24,638 bases of DNA from Pleurotus djamor (Eukaryota; Basidiomycota; Agaricomycetes; Agaricales; Pleurotaceae). The DNA lies in the NCBI GenBank assembly GCA_029747585.1, contig JAPEVF010000678.1:1-24638 (forward strand). The letters run 5' to 3'. Below, one piece after another: positions 8,625 to 18,461 of this stretch (position 1 is the first letter of the stretch; every line of letters starts with the position of its first letter). Both the position numbers and the translations under genes were made by a program. The notes under the pieces are model-generated. The model was not told the DNA's origin. It saw only the letters and a program-made list of their open reading frames with translations, and did no database searches.

Positions 8625-9926
8625 TTACCCAGCCCAACCAGCCAACGAGGAAGTCGGGTTCCGTGGAGAAGTCAACGATTCCATGGCATAAGGATGAAGA
8701 TCATCATACCAAGTATCATCATACCAAGTACCCTGAATGTGCAACCTTCTATGCTGGGAAACCGTAGCCGACACGGCATTCTGCACGGTTTGAGAGTGGC
8801 TACTCCCGGAGGATACATACGGGTACGGGTTAGGGCGTTGTGCCTCACGATTGGGGCTGGCGGGCGACGGGGGTGAATCATACCATGCCACATTCATCCC
8901 ATTGTATGTGGTGGACAGAGAGAGCATGGGCGGTTCCACATGTGAGGAGGGCTCTCGCTGTGTGGATACGTCCGGGACAAAAAAGGGTTCGTCACCGACG
9001 CCCGGTGACAAGGACCGCAATGCACCGAGATCATAATCCGTCTGCGTAGGCAGCGCGAGTGCAAACGGCGCCATGACCTCTGAGTTCGGAGGTAAAGTAT
9101 TGGTGTGGTGGCAATGGTTCATCACGATTGCGTGTGGAGGGATCACTGGTGATGGGACCCGAAACATCGGGTTGGGAGCACATTGGTGCGGGGGNTACAG
9201 ATGAACTGGATACAAACGTGTCCGGGTCGGAGAGGTGAGACATCCCGAATGGGGGAACAACATCCCTATTGGATTGTTAGGATCATGCCGTTTGTGAAGC
9301 TCATCGAGGACGTACTGAGGTCGAAGCCAAGGTGGTGGGGGGATAACCCCGCCATCATCAGGAGTAGAGCCATTGCGAACACCCTCGAGTGCGGGAATTA
9401 TAACTTGATGGGTTGAAGCGTACTCATCGCGCACAGAAACGGGTGAACGCGAGCTCGAAGCAGGAAGATGTCTATTTCCGGTCGAGATTCGCGTTCGTGT
9501 AGTCGAAGAGGGCGATGTGCGATGGCGATGGGAGTGCTCCCGGCTGGGACGTCCATTAGACCATTGTTCCTCATTGTTGGAGGGATGACGGAGATCAGTC
9601 GTTCCAAAATTCCTGAATTTTGCCTGATTGCGCCTTTCCAAGCGATTGAGTCTAGTCGTTGATGCTGCCTTGCCCAGCTGCGTCTCAGGCGTCCAAGCAA
9701 TCGGATTGTGTGAAGGGAGTAGCTCCGGCAATTGTGTCATGGGAGATTTGTCTCGAAAAAATGATTTTCGAGTGGGCTTCGCACCATATATCTTCCTCTT
9801 GGTTACGCCATGGACTTGTTGAAGTTGTGAGACAAGGCTGGGAGGATCGGGCATGGTGAACGACATTTCCAAATTGACGCTCGGGTGGGGAGGTGGGTCT
9901 ATCCAATGTTGAAGATTATAATGCAT
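8625..9926 (-). CDS. Hypothetical disordered protein, about 433 aa
   Basis: Single exon from ATG 9926 (a later ATG at about 9866 is possible) to TAA 8625-8627. The product is rich in Pro, Ser, Arg and His, with no membrane segment and no domain I recognise, and looks largely disordered. It has a short basic stretch near residues 45-60 and ends with a Tyr/Asp-rich patch made by an exact 15-bp duplication (8700-8729). One N (9195) falls in a codon reading TAN, so a stop there cannot be excluded. It lies downstream of the Zn-cluster gene in the same orientation. Function unknown. Confidence 0.55.
   Translation of the reverse strand: MHYNLQHWIDPPPHPSVNLEMSFTMPDPPSLVSQLQQVHGVTKRKIYGAKPTRKSFFRDKSPMTQLPELLPSHNPIAWTPETQLGKAASTTRLNRLERRNQAKFRNFGTTDLRHPSNNEEQWSNGRPSREHSHRHRTSPSSTTRTRISTGNRHLPASSSRSPVSVRDEYASTHQVIIPALEGVRNGSTPDDGGVIPPPPWLRPQYVLDELHKRHDPNNPIGMLFPHSGCLTSPTRTRLYPVHLXPPHQCAPNPMFRVPSPVIPPHAIVMNHCHHTNTLPPNSEVMAPFALALPTQTDYDLGALRSLSPGVGDEPFFVPDVSTQREPSSHVEPPMLSLSTTYNGMNVAWYDSPPSPASPNREAQRPNPYPYVSSGSSHSQTVQNAVSATVSQHRRLHIQGTWYDDTWYDDLHPYAMESLTSPRNPTSSLAGWAG
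8700..8729 (-). repeat. Exact 15-bp tandem duplication
   Basis: ATCATCATACCAAGT twice in a row (8700-8714, 8715-8729). It keeps frame and duplicates the peptide TWYDD in the gene above. Confidence 0.9.
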
Positions 9927-10177
9927 TGGGAGGTATATCTTGATGTCAATGATGGATGCCAATATTGTGGGAGGTAACAGTGTTAGTGCGTTGGAGGGGA
10001 AGCGCTTAAGTGGGAGTGAGTGTTGTTGAAGCGGATTGGCTGTCGTGCGGCAGATTTGTCTGGGAAGTGACCACTCAAATTAACACAAAAAGCTCAAATG
10101 TATCATTGGAGATGAACTACAGACAGTTTACTATGTGCAAGATAGTAGCGGGTGATATCAAAGCAAGAAAGAGTCTA

Positions 10178-12052
10178 TCAAGTACGATCAAACTGGCCGC
10201 GGAACAGAACAATGGATGTGTGCAACGCTCTCTCCATGGCCTCGATGTCCGCTTCCCACTTCTCGATATCAGATCTATGATGCAATATAGCGGTACGGCG
10301 GGTGAGAATTGCATCAATCAGGCTTTGGTGGTGGAGAGCCCAGACAGATGGGTTGCGCTCCGATGGGTGTGGCTGTTGGTGCGTCAGATATATATCATGG
10401 ATCCAGAAGTCTGCTTACAGGTATGTTTGACGGAGGGGGCGTGGAAGTTGAGGGTGCCGGTACCAAGGGAGTGAGGTTGGACTGTACATTGGGGAATATA
10501 TGCGAGGGGATGGGCGACGAGACATGTGAGGGAGGAGGCTAGCAACAATTGAGAAAGTGTCACAACAGCCAGAAAAAGAAGAGAACAGACCTGAGCTCGA
10601 GGTACGCGAGTTTGTGCCGACAGAGGAGCAGATGACGTCGAGGAGGCTCGGGATTTGTTAGAAGCTGACGGGGAAAGATAGGAAGGCTTGGATGGAACAA
10701 CGACCTGAGGTGTGGGAAGTTCAAGAGGTGGGTTACCGCCGTCCNTGTGAGGTTTGAGGGGGTAGGTGGGACGATTCAGGAGGGGATGGAAGAGAGGTCA
10801 GCTTGGAGGGATTGGGCTTCGCGATTGGTGGCGGGGTTGGGGTGGTTCGATCTGCTTGGGCTCCTTTGGCGGGAGGTTGCTGCAAGTTTGGCGACGGGTT
10901 TGCGGATTGACTGGTGCGCGTAGGTCTCGACGAGGTTGCGACAGGGGCCGAAGTAACAGACTTCTTGGCTTTAGCGGGCTTCTTTGTGTTGGAGGACCGC
11001 GTATGGGATGAATGAGTGCACCGGGCCTTGGCCGCGGAACAATTCCCGCACGTACTGCAGCCGGGCCCAATGCACGCCAAGTGCTTCGACCGGCAACGGT
11101 CACAAGCGGCGGGACCACGCCACAGTTGGTCACCTTCTCGTTGGCCAGGATATGCATCCTCGCTCTTGATGGAATCATGAGGACAAGGCCCCACGCATTC
11201 AAAACCCTCCTTGTGCGGATTGCCCGAACCCTCAGGGATGCTTCCGAACCCGGGGATGGTCCCATCGTCTCCATACACAGCGTACTCTGGTAGAGAACTA
11301 TTCAGTGACCACAGACAGAGACATATGAATCGACTTACTGTTACCCTTGGCGCGTGCCTTTGGCGTGCCTTCAGAGAGTCCATCACGATTGCTTGTCGCG
11401 TCACCGCGAGTGGAGGGATTATCCTTTCTGGAGAGTTTCGCCTTCTTCAGCTGAAAGTCCCCACTGTCGTCATCGTCATCTTCCTCCTCGGAACCATCCC
11501 CGTCCTTATCCACCTCATCGAATCGACGCTTCTGGGCAGCAGGACGGCCGCTGGTAGCATGTGATGAGTTTGGGGGAGTAGAGAGTGGGGACTGGGTTGG
11601 CGCTGGTGATGGATGGGATGGCTTCGCGGTGAGGACGGCGGGGTGAGGTGGTGATGGACGCGAGGTAGGCTGAGTTTGCGATGGTCTCGGCTTTGGCGCG
11701 TTCATACTTTCTAGGGTGTCGCTGACTTGCTTGAGGGCAGTCTGAATGTCTTCCCACAAGGTGATACGCGGGGAGTCGAGTAACTCTTTCTTGATTAGCT
11801 TATCGACTTCGGTCCATCGCGACTGGATATCCTCCTGGAACCAAGGTGACATAGCCGAAAGAAAGAGTAAATTAAGAATGGGCGTACAACAATTGGCCGG
11901 ACCGCATGAATCCAAATTTCGTAGTCAGCCTTGTCGGCAACTGACTCGGGCTGACACTTAAGCTGAACTTGCAGCCGCTGGAAGCGTTCGAAAAGCGCGA
12001 CGGAGAAGTCCGCTAGACTTATGTTGGGGGGGATTGCGACGTAGGAAGTCAT
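10178..12052 (-). CDS. Zn2Cys6-like zinc-cluster protein, about 556 aa
   Basis: Five exons: 12052-11888, 11834-11339, 11286-10591, 10538-10419 and 10372-10178, with introns of 53, 52, 52, 52 and 46 nt, all GT-AG. Dropping N10745 as an extra base, the coding length is 1,671 nt, exactly 557 codons. The product has a helical N-terminal part (MTSYVAIPPN...), a Pro/Ser-rich then acidic segment (KRRFDEVDKDGDG plus an Asp/Glu run), and a cysteine cluster at 11018-11104 (about residues 282-310). The cluster is C-X2-C-X6-C-X7-C-X2-C-X6-C with one more Cys inside the X7, fitting a fungal Zn2Cys6 module. A long Pro/Ser/Thr region and a helical C-terminus (SVWALHHQSLIDAILTRR) follow. A nuclear DNA-binding regulator is a fair guess, but such clusters are common in uncharacterised basidiomycete proteins. 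Its cluster resembles that of the retroelement's antisense gene. Confidence 0.75.
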
Positions 12053-12249
12053 GGTGGAATGAAGGGAAGTGCACGATGTTGAAGAAGGGACGGCTTATTG
12101 TGCGTGTGTGTTGACTCCCACGCCAATTGCTGAGTCAGCATGCGGATACAGAATGCATTGAGATACCGAACAACAGGCGCAGGATTTACATTACGTTGAC
12201 CAGCGAGTTACATGCACCTATCTCGGGGTGCGAGACAGGCGGCGATCTT

Positions 12250-13060
12250 TCACAACCCGCTCAAAGTCTCATAGAATACCCCCTCATCATGAGGATCATG
12301 TGAGCATCGTGTTTTAGGCTTTAGGGAGACCCAATGGCGCTTGCCGGGGTACTGGTGAAAATCCAACCTGCAAAACNAAAAAATTGGAATCAGACAAGGT
12401 CATTTAGAGAAAGAGTCGGCTCACTGGGGGAAGATGTCCAGTAGGAAGGCAAAATCATTGTGTGTCATATCAACGATATCAATGACGTCTTCGTATTTTG
12501 AATCCTTGGAGAGGGGGACAATCCTATTCTTGAAGGCAACGACATTACCCTTGATATCGAAAGGGTGATCGTAGTCGGAGTCAGAGTCAGAGTCGACAAA
12601 GCACTCCATGGTGGGGTAGTCATTGCTGGGGAGGTGGGACACAAACACCTGATCTTCAACCAGGACGATGTACTGGAAGTCCAGGGAAGGGATGGTGCGG
12701 TAGAACGCGCTTTCGTGCGCCATGGTCTGTGCATCTGATTCGAGAAATTCGCAGGGGTTCGCGGGGGAACCGACTGGGTGGAGGAAAAAACGGTTCAGGC
12801 CTAAGCGCGCCGAGAAGGGTAGAACATCAGACAGATCAAGATGTTTGAGAGTGATGCATGGCGTGGACAACGAAACGGATTGTAGGGGGAATGAATATAG
12901 GTGGGGCTCAGAGCTCCCAGCGACGAAGACAGCACCCACTCTCGCATGCTGAAATGATGGATGATGAGTTTGGGAGGATATTGCGGATCAAGCATAGACA
13001 TACGGGATGCCCTAGGACGCGAGCGACGACAGACTGAGCTACTTTCAGAACATTCGACAT
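12250..13060 (-). CDS. Small hypothetical protein, paralog of the 13460-14160 gene
   Basis: Three exons: 13060-13004, 12948-12425 and 12367-12250; introns 55 and 57 nt with GTATGT/CAG and GTGAGC/CAG ends. Total 699 nt, 232 aa plus stop. A short helical start (MSNVLKVAQSVVARVLG) is followed by a beta-rich body and an Asp/Ser run. A motif GNVVAFKNRIVPL then VDMTHNDFAFLLDIF, and a tail after the last intron, follow. The neighbour gene on the other strand shares the motif layout and the positions and phases of both introns. No known domain is recognised and the function is unknown. A TATAA box on the - strand lies at 13119-13123, 59 nt upstream of the ATG. Confidence 0.75.
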
Positions 13061-13459
13061 TGTAGGATGATGTGGCACTGGGGTTGGATATCAAGAGATT
13101 CAACTCGCTATTCACAACTTATACACCCAGGTGGCAGGTGAGGGTACCAATCATGTCCACAATACAAGTCCCAAATCGAGGTTCGGGGGTACGAATCGTA
13201 GCCTAAATCGGATTCAGATCTACATCGATGACATCGGCATCAATTACCCTGCGGCCAAAGCGAGTAATCGCATTGATCTCAATCAGACGCGAGTGATTGG
13301 ACCTGAGGTAACACAGATAGCTCAAGTAGCAGAGTGATTGGTGCCAATAGACCTTACCCTCAGATGCCTCTCGCGCTCATTCGACTCTCGCGTTTGCTAT
13401 TCATGATAGCCACATTCCATCACCGGTTGGGGCTTGTTTTAACCATTTTAAGGGAGAAA
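13061..13459. promoter_or_regulatory. Shared divergent promoter region
   Basis: About 400 bp between the ATGs of two head-to-head related genes. A TATAA for the - strand gene is at 13119-13123. No clear TATA box is seen for the + strand gene, whose upstream holds A/T-rich sequence at 13436-13459. No coding signal. Confidence 0.5.
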
Positions 13460-14160
13460 ATGGCAGAGAAGATCGGAGACCCCGTGAGTTCTAGCAATGC
13501 GTACCATTTGGGAAGGTGAATGCTCATTGATGCATCGGTCAAATCCACTTCCTAGACCCAGCCACAAGCAATGCTCCTTGTTTCCCCAAGGAGCGGCTAT
13601 AAGCTTCGTCGTCTTCACCGGAGGATGGATCAAAACCAAGGATACACGATCCCGACCGGCGTTGTACTCCTGCCAGACCTCGACATGCATCCCTTCCTTC
13701 GTTACCGCGTATCCGGGGAGGTATTTCGGAGAGTGTATGTCCATTCTGCGCCGTACAACCACGAGCAATTCGCAGATACACGACGATTTGCCCGAGTCAC
13801 AATTGAGTGCGATGAAAAGCCCGAGCACGACTTCCATTACACAGTGCTATACGAGAACCAAGAGACGGTTGAATATCAACGAAACTTCGGCTTAGAGAGG
13901 CCTGACGATGCGGATGTTAGGCTATGTGGCAATGTCGTTGCCATCAAGCACGAGGTCATTCCTCCTCTTCCGGGTCGGACGTTTGAGCAGATAGCTCCAG
14001 TCGTTGATCTGACCAAATCTGATGCCGAGTTCTTGCGCATTCTGTTATACCGGTAAGAAGACTTGTTTGTATGCTTGTACGTCTCTGACAGTTCAATAGC
14101 CTCGAGAGGATTCATGCATTCCCGACGGATAAGGTGGATACATGGGTAGAGGTAAATTAG
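13460..14160 (+). CDS. Small hypothetical protein, paralog of the 12250-13060 gene
   Basis: Three exons: 13460-13483, 13556-14052 and 14100-14160; introns 72 and 47 nt (GTGAGT/TAG, GTAAGA/TAG). Total 582 nt, 193 aa plus stop. A simple reading from ATG 13571 or 13625 to the TAA inside the last donor is possible, but the spliced form extends the match to the paralog at both ends. Shared features are LPDLDMHPF versus LDLSDVLPF in the first half, GNVVAIKHEVIPPL versus GNVVAFKNRIVPL, and VVDLTKSDAEFLRILL versus IVDMTHNDFAFLLDIF. Intron positions and phases also match. No known domain. It converges on the next gene, stopping 53 bp before that gene's end. Confidence 0.75.
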
Positions 14161-14213
14161 ACGGATGGGATACGTAGTCCTACGCTCTGAGATGTAACAT
14201 GTACTGTCCCAAT

Positions 14214-17200
14214 CTATCGCCACGCCGGGCGACTCTTCTCCACCTGGGAGCGGTTCGATGGCGATGAGGGGATACAAGTGCGCCCGTCGTTGGGCAACTC
14301 TTCGCCTTCAGGTTCACTATCACTCAGAATAGGTAAAGGTGATGAAGGCGCGATCCCATGGTCATCGTCTTGTGAGGCGTGCGATACGGCGGTCGCAGAT
14401 GTCGTTGAGGCAAGGGAAAGCCGTTTGCGTGTGTTGCGCCGAGTCAGCGCAGCTTTTAGAACGTTTTTGAGTTGTTGTCGAGAGTTATTTACACTCATCA
14501 AGGGGGTGGAGGAATCCTCTTCATGGAAGAGTGCAAGTTGGTTTAAGAGATCCCGCTTTGCTTTTAACCGATCGATGGCTTTGTGAGAGGCAACCATCTC
14601 CGGCGGCGGTGGCCGCTCTGACGGCTTGATGCTTGCCTTCCTGGCTCTCGACCGCAATACTTGATCGTCACCATTGGCGTCAGACGATCTCGAGCGCTTT
14701 GGTCCCTTTGCCGTCTCCTGTAGATTGCATGCCATGGTTGAATGGAGTAGGAACTCCATGAGTGACACANTTTTTTGATGCCGGATTGTCCACTTACAAT
14801 GACTTCCGCATCCGACCGCGCAGGCTCAACCGAACTCCTGGTACTTTCGAAGCGGAAGCGGAATTGTTGGGCTTCATGCCTTCCGGGCATCACTGATGCA
14901 TGGGCAGGCTCTGCGCCCGACGCAGCACGACCCAGTGTCTGATTCGACTTCAGTGCCCATGCAAACCAGAGCCGAACGATTCTCACCTCTTCATCATCGT
15001 CTGTTCCCAGACTCTGCGACTCGGCATCCATAGAATTCTCTCGTGAGTTCGGAGGAACCTTTTCATCCGCGTCAGGGCACACGGATGCTTGGAGGGGAAG
15101 ACACAAACCTCTTCATCGTCATTCCATTCCAGGTTCTGTAATTCAGCATCGATGGGATCCTCTTCGGAATCTGGAGGGGACTTTCAAAACGAGTGAATAC
15201 CTATCCCTATGACAAGGACTCAGTGCACCTCTTACCGTGGAGTCGTCCGAACGCTCAGTCTGGGACTGAGTATCCTTATACGCCTTACGCGATGCGATCG
15301 TCATGCGTTCCATTGCGTTCTGTGTTTCTTCCTGCATGCGCGCATCCAGCTTTTCTTCTCGTGCCTTCAGCTCACCGTTGCGAGTGTCGAGACTGGCTTG
15401 CTGATTCTTCATCATACGATCGAACTCTGCTCGCATTTGTGATTCGCGAGCCGCTATGCGCTCCTCGAGCTTGGCCTCTTCCTTCGATTGGCGATCTTTC
15501 CAGGATCGCTCTTCCTCAGAAATCCTTCTCTCGTGTTCCAGCTGCAGATCCTTCCACTTTCCTTTCTCCTCTTCCAAGCGACGGAGATTGGTGGTGTATT
15601 CCTTGCGATGTTCCTCCAACTGACTTCCTTCGCTCGTAATCCACGCTAACTGCTGGTCGATTTCCGAGAGCCGCACATGGTGCCTCTGTTCTTCATTTGC
15701 CTTTGCACTTTCTAACCCATCTCGCTGCGCTTGTACCTGCGACGCCTCTCGCTTCAAACGACTCCACTCGTTCGCAATCTGCGCCAACGACTGATCAACA
15801 TCCGCCTTCTGCCTTCGGAGACTCTCTTCTTCATCGGCCTTCGCACGCTTCCAACCATCATACTCTGCCCCCACCGCCTCTACCTTCTCCGCGACCTCAG
15901 ACCTCTGCCTTCGGAGCTGCTCTTCTTCATTACCCTTTGCCTTCTTCCAGCCTTCGTACTCCATCCTCATCTCATACTCCTTGCTGTCCAAGTCGTTCCA
16001 CTTCTCGAGCAGTCGGTTCTTCATTCCCTCAACCAAGGATTCCTCAAGAGTCGCCGTCTCTTCCCGTCGTTGGAGTTGATTAACGAGACCCTTGATAGAT
16101 GCCTCCCACGCATCCAGCTCGGCCTTGTACCCCGTCAATTCTACCTCCTTAGCCCGAACACTGCCCTCCTGACCGCGAAGGTATTCCATGGTCGCCATGG
16201 ATGTCTCTTTGACGCTCTGTGCCTCTTCAATGATTACTTTCTTGCTATTCACGTCTCGTTCCCACATAACCAGCTGAGCCTCCTTCTCCGCGAGCTGGTC
16301 CTTCCACACATCCAAATCCTTCTTAGTCTTTTTCAACTGTCCCTCCCATTCCCGGAGCTCTCCAGACTGTGTTTCGAATGACTCTTTCATCGCCTGCAGC
16401 TCGCGAACTCCCCGCTTCTCCGCGCCGACTGTGGCGGCTTGAAATGCTGCTGCCTTGACCTTGATAATAGCCTCGCGCGATGTAATGTTGTTTAACCTGG
16501 CCGTGGTTTCCGCCAAACGTGCCAAACTATCTTTCTCTGCTTTCTGAAGCTCTTCTTTCCTCCGCTCCAGCATCGCGATGGTCTCTTTCCGCGATTCCGC
16601 GTCGCGATCGTTGTCATCAGCCAGCCTTTCCTCCCTTTTTCCAAGCTGAGTCTCCCATTCATCCAACGCCTCCTTCTGTTCTTCGAGTCGTGATTGCCAG
16701 TTCGCGAGTTCTCGGCGGGTTTCTTCCTGTAACTCGCTCGGACCCTTCGCGCGTGCTTCTCTGGCAGCCATATTGTTTGCTCTCATCGTGAGGTCCGCCT
16801 GACCTGCTTTCAAACCCGCCTCTCCCGCTTTCACATCTTCTTCCCGCTTCGCAACTCGCTTCTCCCACTGTCGCGCAGCCTTTTCGTCCTCTTCCATCCT
16901 ATCCCGGTCGGCTTTCAAAGCCGCCTCTCCCGCTTCCACATCTTCTTCCCGCTTCGCAACTCGCCTTTCCCTTTCTCCAAGCTTTGTCTTCATCTCACCC
17001 TCCCGATGTTGCGCAGCTTCTTCTCTTTTCACCGCCTGTTTTTGTCGTTCAAGCAGGGATGCGCTCTTTTCTTTCACCGCCTTCCGTTCTTCGTCGAGTA
17101 ACGTCTGTTGCCTGACGAGGTCCTGGCGTATGGTCACCTGCGCCTCCGCCATGTTCTTGAGCTTGAGTATATCAGCATCAACGGCTTGTCGCTTTCGACG

Positions 17201-17347
17201 GAGTTTTGTTTCTGACTGCTCTACTTCCTGGTGTAATATTGCGGCGTATCTTTGTAGGCCTTCCGATGCCTGACGCTGCGCGATTTTGTAAACAGCGACC
17301 AGAGTGATGATCCACAAGCAGCCAAATACTAGTGTCGCGGTGCTCAT
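14214..17347 (-). CDS. Membrane-anchored coiled-coil protein, about 966 aa
   Basis: Five exons: 17347-15236, 15180-15109, 15058-14987, 14938-14798 and 14717-14214; introns 55, 50, 48 and 80 nt, each junction in phase 0, total 2,901 nt. The ATG at 17347 has a good context (ACAATGAGC); an in-frame ATG at 17368 would add 7 residues. Near the start is one hydrophobic segment (LVFGCLWIITLVAVY), a signal anchor. About 650 residues of uninterrupted Glu/Lys/Arg/Gln coiled coil follow, including internal duplications such as two near-identical blocks at 16806-16866 and 16911-16972. Then come two related 24-residue acidic exons and a Ser/Pro/Lys-rich C-terminus. The architecture suggests a tether or scaffold on a membrane, perhaps ER or nuclear envelope. 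No family is assigned. Confidence 0.8.
14987..15180 (-). repeat. Duplicated 72-nt exon
   Basis: Exons 15180-15109 and 15058-14987 are both exactly 72 nt, both phase 0-0, and both translate to a 24-residue acidic module of pattern PP-[DN]-S...DAE-x-Q-x-L...D-[DE]-E-E. They are separated by a 50-nt intron. This looks like a tandem exon duplication. Confidence 0.75.
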
Positions 17348-17694
17348 TGTGGGTAGATATGAAGTCATTTATGGCCACCCAGTGGCTTTTCCACTTCGAC
17401 TATATGTTCTTTGTGCCAAAGCCACGCACTTTGACCTCGTGGCACAGGTCAGGGCTTCTTTCAACGTGCCCGTCAAACGTGTTCGCTTTGACATGTAGCA
17501 TTAAGCGCTCATGGACTAGGAGAATTATCGCTCTCTTGTTCGAAATTGTGGTTACTGCATGTACAAGTCCTTCTACAGGTAGTAGGGTGAAAACTGAGCA
17601 AGGGTAATGGTAATGTAAATGCAGAAGCGCTAAACGATGGGATTGAGCAGCAAATCCGACGGTTGAGCGAAAATCCTCACCATCTTCCTTGGTT
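17348..17694. other. Intergenic region upstream of the coiled-coil gene
   Basis: No coding signal supported. A weak TATA-like CATATAG on the - strand (17400-17406) is 53-59 nt upstream of the ATG at 17347. The remainder would be the 3' flank of the gene ending at 17695. Confidence 0.4.
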
Positions 17695-18239
17695 TCAATG
17701 ATGCATCCGCTTAGTCGACACATGAGGTTCAGTGTCACAAGGACGCTTCCGTTTTAATTTGTTGGGTAAGGAGATTGGGACAACAGAGCTGGGTAAAGCG
17801 GGAGTGGAGGGTAGCATGAGGCCGACAAAAGCTGGCGGGGAATCATCCCAATGAAGAGTGCCACCTGGGGTGACAACCGGGGTCGTGATGTAGGGCTCCA
17901 ACGACTGGTGCAACATCGCAGATGATCTCTCAGAGTCTGATGGTTTCGGGGACTGAAGATCGCCGAACGGTGTGACCGCAGGTGGCGTTGTGGGATCTGG
18001 TTGGTTGAATGACGGCTGAGGAGGATTCGATTTCGGCCGAGTGATTGCTGAGCTAAAGTAATCTGCAGTGGGTTGCTTCTGTTTAGGGATCCACGAAGAC
18101 AAGGGAGGTAGTGTCCGCTCGTAGGCAAAGTCGCGCACTTTTACACCCATGTTGCGAAGTAGAGCTTGTAGATATGCAGCGTCAACTGGTGTATTGAAGG
18201 AGTCGGAGAAATCGTACCATCGTTGCTGAGTGGGGACAT
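17695..18239 (-). CDS. Small hypothetical protein, Pro/Ser-rich, about 181 aa
   Basis: The body is one open frame ending in TGA at 17695-17697. The clearly protein-like start (QQRWYDFSDSF, then YLQALLRNMGVKVRDFAYER) extends upstream of the first in-frame ATG (18150) and connects to the ATG at 18239 only if one base is added in the G4 run 18232-18235. Alternatives are a start at 18150, or a 53-nt intron that removes the WYDFSD segment. The remainder is Pro/Ser/Thr-rich and ends in a basic stretch (KLKRKR), perhaps a nuclear signal. No known family. Confidence 0.55.
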
Positions 18240-18461
18240 GGTTACTTGATATTCTTACAAGAAGAAAGCATAGGCATATTTATGATGAGACGACAGGATT
18301 GGGGCATTCATAGTTGAGATTCGCGGAGGTGGGTTCCTAGATTGCATCTATGCCAGCTGTCAATTTTGGAGGGATAGACCCGGCGCGAAAAACGTGGACG
18401 ATCACGATCTTAAGTCACATGAAAAGGATAGGATGTATCGATTGCGCTATTCTACAGAAAG

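Noticed and set aside
15193..16791. Long + strand frames opposite the coiled-coil gene
   Set aside because: Shadow frames caused by the biased codons of the - strand coiled coil; no domain or start context.
17400..17738. 112-residue - strand frame
   Set aside because: Overlaps the end of a better gene in another frame and shows no protein-like composition or splice support.
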